Shown in pieces: positions 18,303-26,294 of a stretch of DNA of 37,898 bases. Both the position numbers and the translations under genes were made by a program. How positions within the stretch are numbered: the stretch's first letter is position 1; every line of letters begins with the position of its first letter. The stretch comes from an uncultured Mucilaginibacter sp. GTDB lineage: Bacteria; Bacteroidota; Bacteroidia; Sphingobacteriales; Sphingobacteriaceae. The DNA is taken from the NCBI RefSeq assembly GCF_946481715.1, contig NZ_CAMLOV010000038.1, positions 1 to 37,898 of the forward strand, given 5' to 3'. The notes beneath the pieces were generated by a model that saw only the letters and a program-made list of their open reading frames with translations, did not search any database and was not told the DNA's origin.

Positions 18303-18729
18303 AGTAGTTGTTTGCTGCCGATAAATTTTGTTTTTGGTGATACAATTTGCCCTCTTGACCCAAAAAATATGCATCGTGACCTGTAAAAAGGTATTTATGC
18401 GTGGAAAAAGCAATATCTATACGGGCGTAACCCATAAAGCATAAACTATACCAATTAACTCGTAATAAAATTTGGTGACCGCGTTTTTACAGTCAGATTA
18501 TAGTAATAATTAAATTGAGAGGTGGCGTAAAGGCGATCCAATTATTAAAAACCTGCGGGCAGGTATTTAAATAATTGTGATTTAATGCTTTATTAAACCA
18601 CAAATTATACAGAGGAAAGTATTACAGCATGCAGATGAAGAAACACAAATATCCGCTGGGCCTTGCATGGCTATTCGGCAGCTTAAAAAAACGGCCTTTA
18701 TCTTCGCAGTAAAAAAACAGCAATAAAAT
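18303..18729. other. Gene-free region upstream of the glycosyltransferase pair
   Basis: About 430 AT-rich bases with no credible gene. It presumably contains the promoter of the glycosyltransferase pair. The only feature found is the short palindrome ACCTGC-GG-GCAGGT at 18551-18564, a relative of the one at 14213-14225. A 65-codon frame on the minus strand here lacks protein-like composition and lies downstream of a terminator. Confidence 0.5.
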
Positions 18730-18763
18730 AAAAAATCCTGCCCAAAAGGGAGCAGGATTTTTT
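18730..18763 (-). terminator. Intrinsic terminator of the nucleotidyltransferase gene
   Basis: A perfect 12-bp stem, AAAAAATCCTGC (18730-18741) with GCAGGATTTTTT (18752-18763), around a 10-base loop. Read leftward it lies about 17 nt after the stop of the nucleotidyltransferase and ends in a T-tract. A/T runs on both sides would let it work in either direction. Confidence 0.85.
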
Positions 18764-18779
18764 GATTGTTATATAGCAA

Positions 18780-19679
18780 TTATGCCCAGAGGTTGGCCGG
18801 GTAAGTGCCATTAGCTACTAAGTCTGATATGCTTTTTTGTACAATAGGCTTGTCTTCTTTGTATGTAACGCCAAACCATTTTGCATCGGTAGGGATAACT
18901 TCAAAAGATGCCTCGCCGCTTTTTATTAAACCATCTGCCACCAACGGGATAAAGAACTCGGCCTTAGGGTTGGTTTTATTGGCTTCCACAAAAGCTTTAA
19001 ACATTGGCTCGCTTTGTTTAAAAACGGCCGGGGTAAAGCCCCAGAAATTCATAGACACGCGGGTATCGGGCGCTAAAGGGTATTCCTTATCATCTTCTTC
19101 GTAGGCAACGGTACCGTCTTCTTTAAAGTAAACTTTAAGGCGCTCGTTAATGGCAACCATTTTACCATCCTCTACCTGGCACACACCGCGCGATACCGAA
19201 CCATGGTCGGAAAGGGTACGGTCTACCTGGTAACCGATGATGGAATATTTATCATCAGCAACTTCGGTAGTTAAAAAATCAGCCATTTTTTTAAAAGCAT
19301 CGTATCCGTAAAAATCATCGGCATTTATAACACAAAACGGCTCTTTTACCTGGTTGCGGGCGGCTAAAACAGCGTGGGCGGTTCCCCATGGTTTTGCGCG
19401 CTCAATTTCTTCGTCTATACCAAAAGGCTTAAGGTCGTAACTTTGGAAAACATAATCCGTTTCTACCTTGCCTGCCAGTTTAGGCTCAAAAATAGCTTTG
19501 AAACTATCTAAAAACTCTTCGCGTATGATGAACGAAATTTTGCCAAAACCGGCGTTAATTGCATCGTAGATAGAATAGTCGATAATGGTTTCGCCGTTAG
19601 GGCCAAAGCCATCTACTTGTTTCATGCTTCCATAGCGGCTGGCCATCCCTGCAGCTAAAATGAGTAAGGTAGGTTTCAT
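18780..19679 (-). CDS. Sugar-phosphate nucleotidyltransferase
   Basis: 299 residues of the NTP-transferase superfamily. The N-terminal nucleotide-binding loop is LAAGMASRYGSMKQVDGFGPNGE (Gly-rich from residue 8, with Lys20). NADDFYGYDAF supplies the metal-binding aspartates. The enzyme class joins a nucleoside triphosphate to a sugar 1-phosphate to make a nucleotide sugar. The closest relatives I recall are the UTP-glucose-1-phosphate uridylyltransferase group, but Bacteroidota members are distant and the sugar is not certain. It lies about 480 bp upstream of the glycosyltransferase pair on the same strand but ends in its own terminator (18730-18763), so it is a separate unit that may still supply their donor. 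Confidence 0.85.
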   Translation of the reverse strand: MKPTLLILAAGMASRYGSMKQVDGFGPNGETIIDYSIYDAINAGFGKISFIIREEFLDSFKAIFEPKLAGKVETDYVFQSYDLKPFGIDEEIERAKPWGTAHAVLAARNQVKEPFCVINADDFYGYDAFKKMADFLTTEVADDKYSIIGYQVDRTLSDHGSVSRGVCQVEDGKMVAINERLKVYFKEDGTVAYEEDDKEYPLAPDTRVSMNFWGFTPAVFKQSEPMFKAFVEANKTNPKAEFFIPLVADGLIKSGEASFEVIPTDAKWFGVTYKEDKPIVQKSISDLVANGTYPANLWA

Positions 19680-19755
19680 GTTTTTTTTATGAGAATTTTA
19701 TAGTTAGACTTAAGTTATTAGCAATAATAGCGAATTTATAGATAATTATTAATAA

Positions 19756-20871
19756 TTACTTAAAATATCTGAAATCTTGCCCTGCTTTTATGTTCAGCAG
19801 GCTTTCGTAAATAAGCCGTATTACGTTATCTACATCATCTTTATGGATCATCTCCACAGTTGTGTGCATATAACGTAATGGCAACGATATCAAGGCCGAG
19901 GGCACGCCGTCGTTAGAATAGGCGAAGGCATCGGTATCGGTACCGGTGCTGCGCGATGACGCCTGGCGCTGGAAGGGGATATTCGCTTTTTGTGCCGATT
20001 CTATCAGCAGTTTGTTTAGATTGTTTTGTACGGCTGGGGCGTAAGATATTACAGGGCCTTTACCACAGCTCAGGTCGCCCTGGGTTATTTTGTTGATCAT
20101 TGGGGTGCCGGTATCATGCGTAACATCGGTAACAATGGCCACGTTTGGTTTTATGCGATGGGCTATCATTTCGGCACCGCGCAACCCAATTTCTTCCTGC
20201 ACGGCGTTTACAATATATAAACCGAACGGCAGGGTGATGTTGTTCTCTTTTAGTAAACGGGCAACCTCGGCAATCATAAAGCCGCCTGCGCGGTTATCCA
20301 GTGCGCGGCCCACGTAGTAGCGGTTGTTCAGCACCATAAACTCATCTTCGTAGGTGATAACACAGCCTACGTGAATCCCCAGTTTTTCTACCTCTTCCTT
20401 ACTGGTGCAACCGCAATCCAGAAAAATATTTTTAAGTGTTGGTGCTTCTTCCTTTTCGCCGCCTAATCGGGTGTGGATAGCCGGCCAGCCAAATACCGCT
20501 TTTACAATGCCGTTATCGGTATGGATGTCAACTCGTTTTGATGGCGCTATCTGGTGATCGGAACCGCCATTGCGGATCACATAGATCAGCCCATCATTAG
20601 TAATGTAATTTACAAACCAGGAGATCTCATCGGCATGTGCCTCAATAACAACTTTATATTCGGCAGTGGGGTTTATTACGCCTACAGCCGTGCCATAGTT
20701 GTCTACAAAATGGTCATCTATATAGGGTTTCAAGTACTCCAGCCAAAGTTGCTGCCCCTTCCACTCAAACCCTGTAGGCGATGCGTTATTGATATATTTT
20801 TCGAAGAATGCGAGGGATGTTTCGGTAACTACAGCAGGTTTCTGCTCAACTTCAGTTTTCTTTTTAGCCAT
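19756..20871 (-). CDS. M42-family metallo-aminopeptidase
   Basis: 371 residues from the ATG at 20869-20871 (MAKKKTEVEQKP). The longer frame to 20916 adds an implausible 15-residue leader. M42 enzymes are cytoplasmic, oligomeric dinuclear metal aminopeptidases or glutamyl aminopeptidase/cellulase-M relatives. Visible ligands and catalytic groups: His79 and Asp81 in IEAHADE, Asp in GRALDNRAGG, the Glu pair in VQEEIG, Asp in VTDVTHDTG, and His in RYMHTTVEMIH. Length is normal. The start region is lysine-rich and not a signal peptide. It is a single gene, and its downstream neighbour, the nucleotidyltransferase, is about 75 bp away. Confidence 0.92.
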   Translation of the reverse strand: MAKKKTEVEQKPAVVTETSLAFFEKYINNASPTGFEWKGQQLWLEYLKPYIDDHFVDNYGTAVGVINPTAEYKVVIEAHADEISWFVNYITNDGLIYVIRNGGSDHQIAPSKRVDIHTDNGIVKAVFGWPAIHTRLGGEKEEAPTLKNIFLDCGCTSKEEVEKLGIHVGCVITYEDEFMVLNNRYYVGRALDNRAGGFMIAEVARLLKENNITLPFGLYIVNAVQEEIGLRGAEMIAHRIKPNVAIVTDVTHDTGTPMINKITQGDLSCGKGPVISYAPAVQNNLNKLLIESAQKANIPFQRQASSRSTGTDTDAFAYSNDGVPSALISLPLRYMHTTVEMIHKDDVDNVIRLIYESLLNIKAGQDFRYFK

Positions 20872-20971
20872 TTTAAAAGTATGAGGCCTTTGGATGGCCA
20901 TGCGCAAATATAACAAAGCGGATGATATAGCCGCAATACCCTATACACGGTATATTAAATAATGTTTGTTT

Positions 20972-20988
20972 GTTAATATAGAATTAAC
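20972..20988. promoter_or_regulatory. Short inverted repeat upstream of a possible small RNA
   Basis: GTTAAT (20972-20977), a 5-base spacer, then ATTAAC (20983-20988). It is a perfect 6-bp-arm dyad in an otherwise featureless AT-rich gap. It could be a regulator site or chance; confidence is low. Confidence 0.25.
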
Positions 20989-21041
20989 AGCATAGCGCCA
21001 ACTTCGCAGCGTTAAATAAATAAGATCAGTTAAGTTAATTG

Positions 21042-21075
21042 AAAGCCGTTCTGCGCGAGGCAGGGCGGCTTTTTT
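21042..21075 (+). terminator. Rightward intrinsic terminator with no known rightward gene upstream
   Basis: On plus-strand RNA, AAAGCCGUUCUGC (21042-21054) pairs with GCAGGGCGGCUUU (21060-21072) over 13 bp including two G-U wobbles, closing a 5-base loop, and a U-run follows. The same hairpin on minus-strand RNA has two C-A mismatches, so the plus strand is the better terminator. Rightward transcription would have to start within the gap beginning at about 20917. The hairpin abuts the stop of the leftward GNAT gene (21074-21076), so it may also protect that mRNA. Confidence 0.6.
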
Positions 21076-21490
21076 AATTTGGCGGCAGGTGTTTTTGCAT
21101 AATGATATAATCGAACCCATTCTTGCGGAACACCTCGCCAACAGCGCTAAAGCCAAATTTATTATAAAAGCCAATAGCCGTTAAACGCGCATTACACCAC
21201 AGCAGCTTCCCGTCTTCGTTCTCCACAAAAGCGGTGATGTAATTAAGTAAAGCCGTACCGACTTGCTGCCCCTGCACCGCCTCCGCTACCGCAAATTTGC
21301 GGAACTGCCAATCCTTCTCCCGCGCAAAAAGCGAAACTACTGCCGCTATCCAGCCGTCCTTAAAAGCGGCAAAATGATAACCGTTACTGTCCTCCTCCAT
21401 CGCCATGGCGGCCAAAGTTTCGTTAGGATATAGTACTTCGTGGCGCAGGCGCCAGGTAAGTTCGGGGCGTATTTGTTCTATGGAGAGCAT
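21074..21490 (-). CDS. GNAT-family N-acetyltransferase
   Basis: 138 residues, a complete single GNAT domain. The acetyl-CoA-binding motif A is RKFAVAEAVQGQQVGTALLNYI (about 64-85, with Q-G-Q-Q-V-G). The C-terminal strand-helix LLWCNARLTAIGFYNKFGFSAVGEVF is typical of the family. The N-terminus (IRPELTWRLRHEVLYPN) fits a group often annotated as ElaA-like or general GNAT. It acetylates an amine on a small molecule or protein; the substrate is unknown. It is divergent from the DMT exporter gene. ATG at 21488-21490. Confidence 0.88.
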   Translation of the reverse strand: MLSIEQIRPELTWRLRHEVLYPNETLAAMAMEEDSNGYHFAAFKDGWIAAVVSLFAREKDWQFRKFAVAEAVQGQQVGTALLNYITAFVENEDGKLLWCNARLTAIGFYNKFGFSAVGEVFRKNGFDYIIMQKHLPPN

Positions 21491-21605
21491 TTTTTGGAGG
21501 CGAAAGGTAAAAGGGTAAAGGTAAAAGGTTTTTGAATATCGAACACCGAATTTTGAATGAAGAATGATGAAGTGGTTTTACCTTAAATAATTAAATTGCA
21601 GCACC

Positions 21606-22547
21606 ATGCCGCACACTGCCCCCGCACCCATCTTCTCGCCAAAACTCATCAACTGGCTTATGTTTTTTTCCATATGCCTGATATGGGGAAGCTCTTTTAT
21701 TTTAATGAAACTCGGTTTGTATGATGATGAGCGCAGGCCTTTGCTTACAGCTTCGCAGGTGGCGGCAATACGTATCATCACCGCAGGTATCGTGCTTACG
21801 CCCATACTTGTTAGCAACCGCAGTAAAATGCCCTTTAAACTTTCGGGTTGGCTGGTGTTCTCCGGCGTGTTCGGCAGTTTTTTGCCCGCCTTTTTGTTTT
21901 GTATTGCAGAAACAAAAATCGACAGCGCTCTCGCCGGCACCCTCAATTCGCTTACGCCCATCTTTGCCATCATATTCGGCTTTTTGTTTTTCGGCAACAA
22001 AATACCGCTTAGCCAGGTAGCGGGTATCATTATCGGTTTTGGGGGGATAGTGCTACTGTATGTAGTGCAAAAACATACCGGGGTGGGGCAAATCAGCTAT
22101 GCCGGATTGGTTATACTGGCTACCATATTTTACGGCATCAATATCATTGTGGTAAAGCGCTACCTTAACGGGGTAAGCCCGCTGGTTATTACTGCTTTTA
22201 GTTTGATATCGGTAGCACCGCCATCATTAATTATTTTATGGCAAACCGGTTTTTTTAATTTACCACTGCACCAGCATCAATATATAAAAGCTTGCCTCGC
22301 GGTTTGTACATTAGGTATGCTGGGCACGGCGCTGGCATGGATGCTGTTTTATGCGTTGGTGCAACGTACCAGTGTTTTGTTCACCTCTACCGCCAGCTAT
22401 GGCATCCCCTTTGTGGCCTTTGGCTGGGGTTGGTACTATGGCGAAACCATCACCATTGGCCAAATTGGCTGCCTGCTTATTATCCTTGGCGGGGTGTACC
22501 TTACGCGTATTGATTTTGGCAAATTGCGAAAGAAGGCAACCGCTTAA
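21606..22547 (+). CDS. DMT-superfamily exporter with two EamA domains
   Basis: 313 residues with about ten membrane spans arranged as two EamA repeats. The first contains LINWLMFFSICLIWGSSFILMKLGL and the signature ALAGTLNSLTPIFAIIFGFLFFGNKIP. The second contains GLVILATIFYGINIIVVKRYL and TSVLFTSTASYGIPFVAFGWGWYYGE. This family exports amino acids, nucleosides or other metabolites across the inner membrane; the substrate is unknown. The C-terminus is basic (RIDFGKLRKKATA), as usual for a cytoplasmic tail. The gene is single, divergent from the GNAT gene and convergent with a small hypothetical. ATG at 21606. Confidence 0.92.
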   Translation: MPHTAPAPIFSPKLINWLMFFSICLIWGSSFILMKLGLYDDERRPLLTASQVAAIRIITAGIVLTPILVSNRSKMPFKLSGWLVFSGVFGSFLPAFLFCIAETKIDSALAGTLNSLTPIFAIIFGFLFFGNKIPLSQVAGIIIGFGGIVLLYVVQKHTGVGQISYAGLVILATIFYGINIIVVKRYLNGVSPLVITAFSLISVAPPSLIILWQTGFFNLPLHQHQYIKACLAVCTLGMLGTALAWMLFYALVQRTSVLFTSTASYGIPFVAFGWGWYYGETITIGQIGCLLIILGGVYLTRIDFGKLRKKATA

Positions 22548-22591
22548 ACCGTAGCAATGCGTTTCAAACCGTCTTCAACCCTGGCGCCATA

Positions 22592-22861
22592 TCACCCCAG
22601 CATCTCCTCCAAGTACGCCAACGCAACAATGCCCATATCCTCCCCTTTTAGCGCCACCACAACGGCACCGTTATTCTTATGTAATTGCAACCTGCCTTTA
22701 AACAGGCTTGTCTCTGCCGAAGCGAGGAAGCGTTTTAGTGCAGACGGACTAACTTTGCGGCACGCCAGTTCGGTAGTGCCGTTGCTTATTACCAGCCTTA
22801 GCTGTTTATCTGCCTGCTCTATCATCAGGGTGTTTTTGCCGGGAAGTTCAAATTGTGCCAT
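22592..22861 (-). CDS. Hypothetical protein, 89 residues
   Basis: A small soluble protein (MAQFELPGKNTLMIEQADKQ...VVVALKGEDMGIVALAYLEEMLG) with no signal or membrane span. The amphipathic pattern and composition look protein-like, and it is more credible than the frame on the opposite strand (22557-22880). I do not recognise a family. It sits between the DMT exporter (44-bp convergent gap) and a divergent hypothetical. Confidence 0.6.
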   Translation of the reverse strand: MAQFELPGKNTLMIEQADKQLRLVISNGTTELACRKVSPSALKRFLASAETSLFKGRLQLHKNNGAVVVALKGEDMGIVALAYLEEMLG

Positions 22862-22970
22862 ACTGTTAATTGATTGTTAAAAATACAAATTTTGCGTCCC
22901 CATTTTATATATCACCCACCCGAAACTATTCGGCCCTCTCTTTGTTGCGCTTGTATACCCCAATGACATA

Positions 22971-23309
22971 ATGGTACCGATATTTTTTAAGGTTGGAGAC
23001 GACATCCCGGTGATGGTGATCCCCAATACCGAAGCCCATTTGGATGGCCACGCAGTACTTACCTATACCTATAATATTTACCGCGACAATGGCTTTGAGG
23101 ACGCCGCTACAATAAAACTTAAAGAGACAGAGTTGATGCTGGAGAAAAAGAAAAGCCCCAACTATATGGGCTTTATTACTTTTGAAAACCCCGGCAAACT
23201 GTTTACCTACACGGCGGATGGCAATGAAGTGCTGCCGTCGGACGCGGTGCAGGAGATCATCGAAAACATCACCCATTACCGCGACCACCCCGGTATGTGG
23301 CAGATTTAA
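22971..23309 (+). CDS. Hypothetical protein, 112 residues
   Basis: MVPIFFKVGDDIPVMVIPNTEAH... predicts a soluble, mainly beta protein without signal peptide or membrane span. No family recognised. A 56-codon gene follows after 23 bp on the same strand, suggesting a two-gene unit. The overlapping leftward frame (22926-23429) has a scrambled composition and is rejected. Confidence 0.6.
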   Translation: MVPIFFKVGDDIPVMVIPNTEAHLDGHAVLTYTYNIYRDNGFEDAATIKLKETELMLEKKKSPNYMGFITFENPGKLFTYTADGNEVLPSDAVQEIIENITHYRDHPGMWQI

Positions 23310-23332
23310 TAATTTCATTAATTTGCATAAGC

Positions 23333-23503
23333 ATGGATAACAAACCAAAAATAGGGTTGGAATGGGTGCCGGAGGCGTATAAATTGGAATATACGCCGCA
23401 GGCTGCTGCTGTGCGTAATAATAATTCAACGGATAGTGAGCGCTCTACGAGGCATATCGCACTCCCACCCAATAAAAAGAAAATCCATCTAAAAAAGCAT
23501 TAG
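23333..23503 (+). CDS. Small basic hypothetical protein, 56 residues
   Basis: Starts at the ATG at 23333 (MDNKPKIGLEWVPEAYKLEYT) and ends in a lysine/histidine-rich tail (NKKKIHLKKH). It follows the 112-residue gene by 23 bp, so the two are probably co-transcribed. No family recognised. The size makes the call tentative. Confidence 0.5.
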   Translation: MDNKPKIGLEWVPEAYKLEYTPQAAAVRNNNSTDSERSTRHIALPPNKKKIHLKKH

Positions 23504-23612
23504 CCCTTCCGCAACCAGGTGATTTGTGATGCCTGTCATTGTTTTACGTGCCCTGCATCAGCCTTCAGGTTTTAATTCTGATCTACTTTTGATTAACAAA
23601 AACAGCAAGATC

Positions 23613-24056
23613 ATGAACCAACTAAAATCTGTAATATATTCCTTCCTGATAATTATTTCGATGGTGGTAACCGCCCGTGGCCAGCAACACACCAATGCAA
23701 CCCCTCAGCAAATTATGATTGATGGCAAAGGCGGCATCTACAGCCACGATGGTACCAAACTGGGCTATATTGATAGGGACAATGTTGCCCGCAACAATGC
23801 CGGCAACAGAGTATACAGTATCGATAAAAATGGAAACATTGTTGACCGCCAGGGCAAAAAACTGGGTAAGGCCAGTAAAAATGGGGTGTATTACAGCGTT
23901 GCCGGCGAATCCATCCTTACCGTTAAAGACCTTGATGCCGAAAAATGCGCCATCCTGGACCCCAAGGGCCACAATTATGGCACCGTGCATAAAAACTACA
24001 AACTACATGCTTGCGCTGCACATTGTTTCTTTTTAGAAAAAGCCGCAAAAAAATAA
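23613..24056 (+). CDS. Secreted protein with short beta-hairpin repeats
   Basis: 147 residues from the ATG at 23613. An upstream frame to 23526 is less likely because it places 29 residues before the signal peptide. The signal peptide is VIYSFLIIISMVVTARGQ (about 7-24). The mature part has repeating G-x-x-(Y/I)-(S/D) hairpins (GKGGIYSHDGTKLGYID, NRVYSIDKNGNIVDRQGKKLG, NGVYYSVAGESILTV), possibly a beta-flower-like fold. Four of the last 30 residues before the tail are cysteine or histidine (LHACAAHCFF). A pentamer repeat (GTGAT) and a terminator follow the stop. Function unknown. Confidence 0.65.
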   Translation: MNQLKSVIYSFLIIISMVVTARGQQHTNATPQQIMIDGKGGIYSHDGTKLGYIDRDNVARNNAGNRVYSIDKNGNIVDRQGKKLGKASKNGVYYSVAGESILTVKDLDAEKCAILDPKGHNYGTVHKNYKLHACAAHCFFLEKAAKK

Positions 24057-24063
24057 TATTGTT

Positions 24064-24078
24064 GTGATGTGATGTGAT
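24064..24078 (+). repeat. Pentamer repeat after a stop codon
   Basis: GTGAT repeated three times, followed by GAC, about 7 nt after the stop of the secreted-protein gene. It resembles the heptamer arrays in position, though its unit is 5 bp. It could be simple slippage. Confidence 0.4.
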
Positions 24079-24081
24079 GAC

Positions 24082-24123
24082 AAAGGCGAAGGCTCCCGGC
24101 GATGTGTGGCCGGCGCCTTTTTT
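24082..24123 (+). terminator. Intrinsic terminator of the secreted-protein gene
   Basis: AAAGGCG (24082-24088) pairs with CGCCTTT (24114-24120), and inner CCGGC (24096-24100) pairs with GCCGG (24109-24113) with a 7-nt bulge on the left arm. A T-run follows. It lies about 25 nt after the stop at 24056. Its position means that the long frame from 24074 cannot be the start of the next gene. Confidence 0.6.
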
Positions 24124-24178
24124 GCATTATACAATTCGGGTATTTGCAGCAAACACTGTCAGCCTTTACCTTTACCCC

Positions 24179-25045
24179 GTGGATACAAGTAAATGGATAA
24201 CCCGCAGCCGCCCCAAGATTGACCGTATTGCCTGCCCCTGGCTGATAAAAAGGTTCATTAACCCCGATGCGGAAATTATTTATGTCCCCTTTGAGGAAGT
24301 ACTGATAAAGGCGCAGGAGCTTAACGCCATCCCCTTCGACCTGCCCGGCGTGGAGTATAGCCACTACGAGGATAGATGCACATTTGATTATTTCCTGAAA
24401 AAGCACCAGTTAAAAGATGTTGCCCTGCATCGGGTGGCGGCCATTGTACGCGGCGCAGATACCGACCGGCACGATTTTGCGCCACAGGCCGCCGGTTTAT
24501 CTGCCTTGTTCCTCGGGTTATCCCAAAACATAACGGACGACCACGAACTGCTTGCTCTGGGTATGGTGATATACGACGGATTGTACACCTGGGCTAAAGA
24601 CCTGCATCAACAAAAACATACCCAAACCCCTGCTGAGCAAATGCTGCTGGAGGTTTACCGCAAGTACATTAAGCAAAGCAAGGCCAAAAAAGCACCGGAA
24701 TGGGCCATCGGGTTAAAGGAGTTAATACAGGATCAACTGGATACCAATATGTCGTTTAGCCTGCAGCAGGCATCTGATGAACTGGAGATAAACCCATCGT
24801 ACCTCTCGCGCGAGTTCTCCAAGTACTTCGAGAATTTGTCCTTTGGCGATTATGTGCGCAAGCTGCGTGTAGAAAAAGCCATGCAACTGATGCAAACGAC
24901 CACCTATCCGCTTACCGAAATTGCTTACCTCACCGGCTTTTCGGACCAGAGCCATTTTAACCGCATCTTTAAAAAACAAACCGGCGAAACCCCATCTGCC
25001 TACAAAAAAAGCCTCCGGAAAAGTAAAAAGGATACAAATAGTTAG
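24179..25045 (+). CDS. ChrB-domain protein fused to an AraC-type DNA-binding domain (likely chromate regulator)
   Basis: 288 residues from the GTG at 24179, chosen because the ChrB domain begins immediately (DTSKWITRSRPKIDRIACPWLIKRF) and because the earlier frame start lies inside a terminator. Residues 5 to about 150 match the ChrB C-terminal-type domain: CPWLIKRFINPDAEIIYVP, SHYEDRCTFDYFLKKH, VRGADTD. Residues about 175-280 are an AraC-type double helix-turn-helix with EINPSYLSREFSKYF and LTEIAYLTGFSDQSHFNRIFKKQTGETPSAY. ChrB proteins elsewhere regulate chromate resistance. Here the chromate-associated domain is joined to a different DNA-binding module. The gene is followed by chrA (62 nt) and an outer-membrane gene on the same strand. 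Domain calls are firm; sensing of chromate is inferred. Confidence 0.9.
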   Translation: MDTSKWITRSRPKIDRIACPWLIKRFINPDAEIIYVPFEEVLIKAQELNAIPFDLPGVEYSHYEDRCTFDYFLKKHQLKDVALHRVAAIVRGADTDRHDFAPQAAGLSALFLGLSQNITDDHELLALGMVIYDGLYTWAKDLHQQKHTQTPAEQMLLEVYRKYIKQSKAKKAPEWAIGLKELIQDQLDTNMSFSLQQASDELEINPSYLSREFSKYFENLSFGDYVRKLRVEKAMQLMQTTTYPLTEIAYLTGFSDQSHFNRIFKKQTGETPSAYKKSLRKSKKDTNS

Positions 25046-25107
25046 ATACGTCCAATTTTGCGGCATCCTATGTGGCTAATATTGCCTTTGGATGTTGCAA
25101 AAAACAG

Positions 25108-26286
25108 ATGGATCAACCGCATAAAACAAAGCCCGTTTATTCGCTGGCGGATATCACTAAATACTTTTTAAAGCTGGGTACCTGGGGCTTTGGCGGCCCT
25201 GTGGCCCTGGTGGGCTATATGCAGCGCGACCTGGTGGAAACCAAAGGCTGGCTTAGCGAAGAAGAGTACAAAGAGGGGCTGGCCCTTGCACAACTGGCAC
25301 CCGGCCCGCTGGCCGCACAGCTGGGTATATATATTGGTTTTGTACATTACGGATTAATCGGCGCAACGCTTACCGGGCTGGCATTTGTAATCCCCTCATT
25401 TATTATGGTGGTACTATTGGGCATGGCCTACCAGCTTTACGGCGGGCTAAACTTGATGCAGGCGGTTTTTTATGGGGTTGGTGCAGCTTTAATAGGTATT
25501 ATAGCCATGAGCGCCTATAAGCTCACCATAAAATCCATCAGCAAGTTTGAGCCTGCGGCAATGAAAAGTAAATGGCTGCTTTGGCTATTTTACCTCGCCG
25601 GAATTGTAGTTACGGGAATTACCCAACGCGAAGAGATTGCCCTTTTTGTGGCCTGCGGTTTATTATATATGCTGATAAAAGCACCGCCCAAATGGGTAAA
25701 AAAGCCTTCTGTATTACCTGCCGGGATATTAATAAGCACCGGTTTTTGGAAGTACGATGGCAACACCCTGCAGCAAATTGCCTGGTTTTTTGCCAAGGCG
25801 GGCGCGTTTGTATTCGGCAGCGGCCTGGCCATTGTGCCTTTTTTGCATGGCGGCGTAGTAACCGAATTTGGCTGGTTAAACGAACACCAGTTTGTTGATG
25901 CTGTTGCCGTGGCCATGATAACCCCCGGCCCGGTTGTTATAACCGTTGGTTTTATAGGTTACTTGGTGGGTGGTTTCCGGGGTGCATGCGTTGCTGCTTT
26001 GGCCACTTTTTTGCCCTGTTATTTATTTACCGTGGCTTTGGCGCCCTCCTTTAAAAAAATAGCCAAAAACGCCAGTATCAAAGCCTTTGTAGATGGTATT
26101 ACCGCAGCGGTGATAGGTGCATTGGTTGGCTCTGTTATTATCATCGGGCTGCGGTCGGTTATTGATATACCAACGGCATTGATAGCTGCTGCGGCGGTGC
26201 TTGCACTTATCTACATCAAAAAAATACAGGAACCTTACCTCATAGCCGCAGCCGCAGTTGCCGGCATCCTTATTAAATTAGTATAA
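25108..26286 (+). CDS. chrA: Chromate transporter, long-chain CHR family
   Basis: 392 residues from the ATG at 25108 (MDQPHKTKPVYSLADITKYF). The GTG at 25072 would add 12 residues. ChrA is an inner-membrane exporter that extrudes chromate. The family signature KLGTWGFGGPVALVGYMQRDLVE opens the first half. GLALAQLAPGPLAAQLGIYIGF and the matching second-half motif FGSGLAIVPFLHGGVV, then AVAVAMITPGPVVITVGFIGYL, show the duplicated CHR domain of the long form. About ten membrane spans. It is preceded by the ChrB-AraC gene and followed 8 bp later by an outer-membrane protein gene, so all three form one operon. Confidence 0.93.
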   Translation: MDQPHKTKPVYSLADITKYFLKLGTWGFGGPVALVGYMQRDLVETKGWLSEEEYKEGLALAQLAPGPLAAQLGIYIGFVHYGLIGATLTGLAFVIPSFIMVVLLGMAYQLYGGLNLMQAVFYGVGAALIGIIAMSAYKLTIKSISKFEPAAMKSKWLLWLFYLAGIVVTGITQREEIALFVACGLLYMLIKAPPKWVKKPSVLPAGILISTGFWKYDGNTLQQIAWFFAKAGAFVFGSGLAIVPFLHGGVVTEFGWLNEHQFVDAVAVAMITPGPVVITVGFIGYLVGGFRGACVAALATFLPCYLFTVALAPSFKKIAKNASIKAFVDGITAAVIGALVGSVIIIGLRSVIDIPTALIAAAAVLALIYIKKIQEPYLIAAAAVAGILIKLV

Positions 26287-26294
26287 ATTATAGC

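Noticed and set aside
18582..18779. 65-codon leftward frame after the nucleotidyltransferase
   Set aside because: It lies over a strong terminator and has a cysteine-rich random-looking composition.
22557..22880. 107-codon rightward frame opposite the 89-residue hypothetical
   Set aside because: Serine/proline/leucine-rich shadow composition; the leftward frame looks more like a real protein.
22926..23429. 167-codon leftward frame
   Set aside because: It is antisense to two plausible small genes and has an irregular, cysteine/histidine-scattered composition.
24074..24178. Extended N-terminus (35 residues) of the ChrB-AraC protein
   Set aside because: The bases form a terminator hairpin for the preceding gene, and the ChrB homology begins right at the GTG at 24179.
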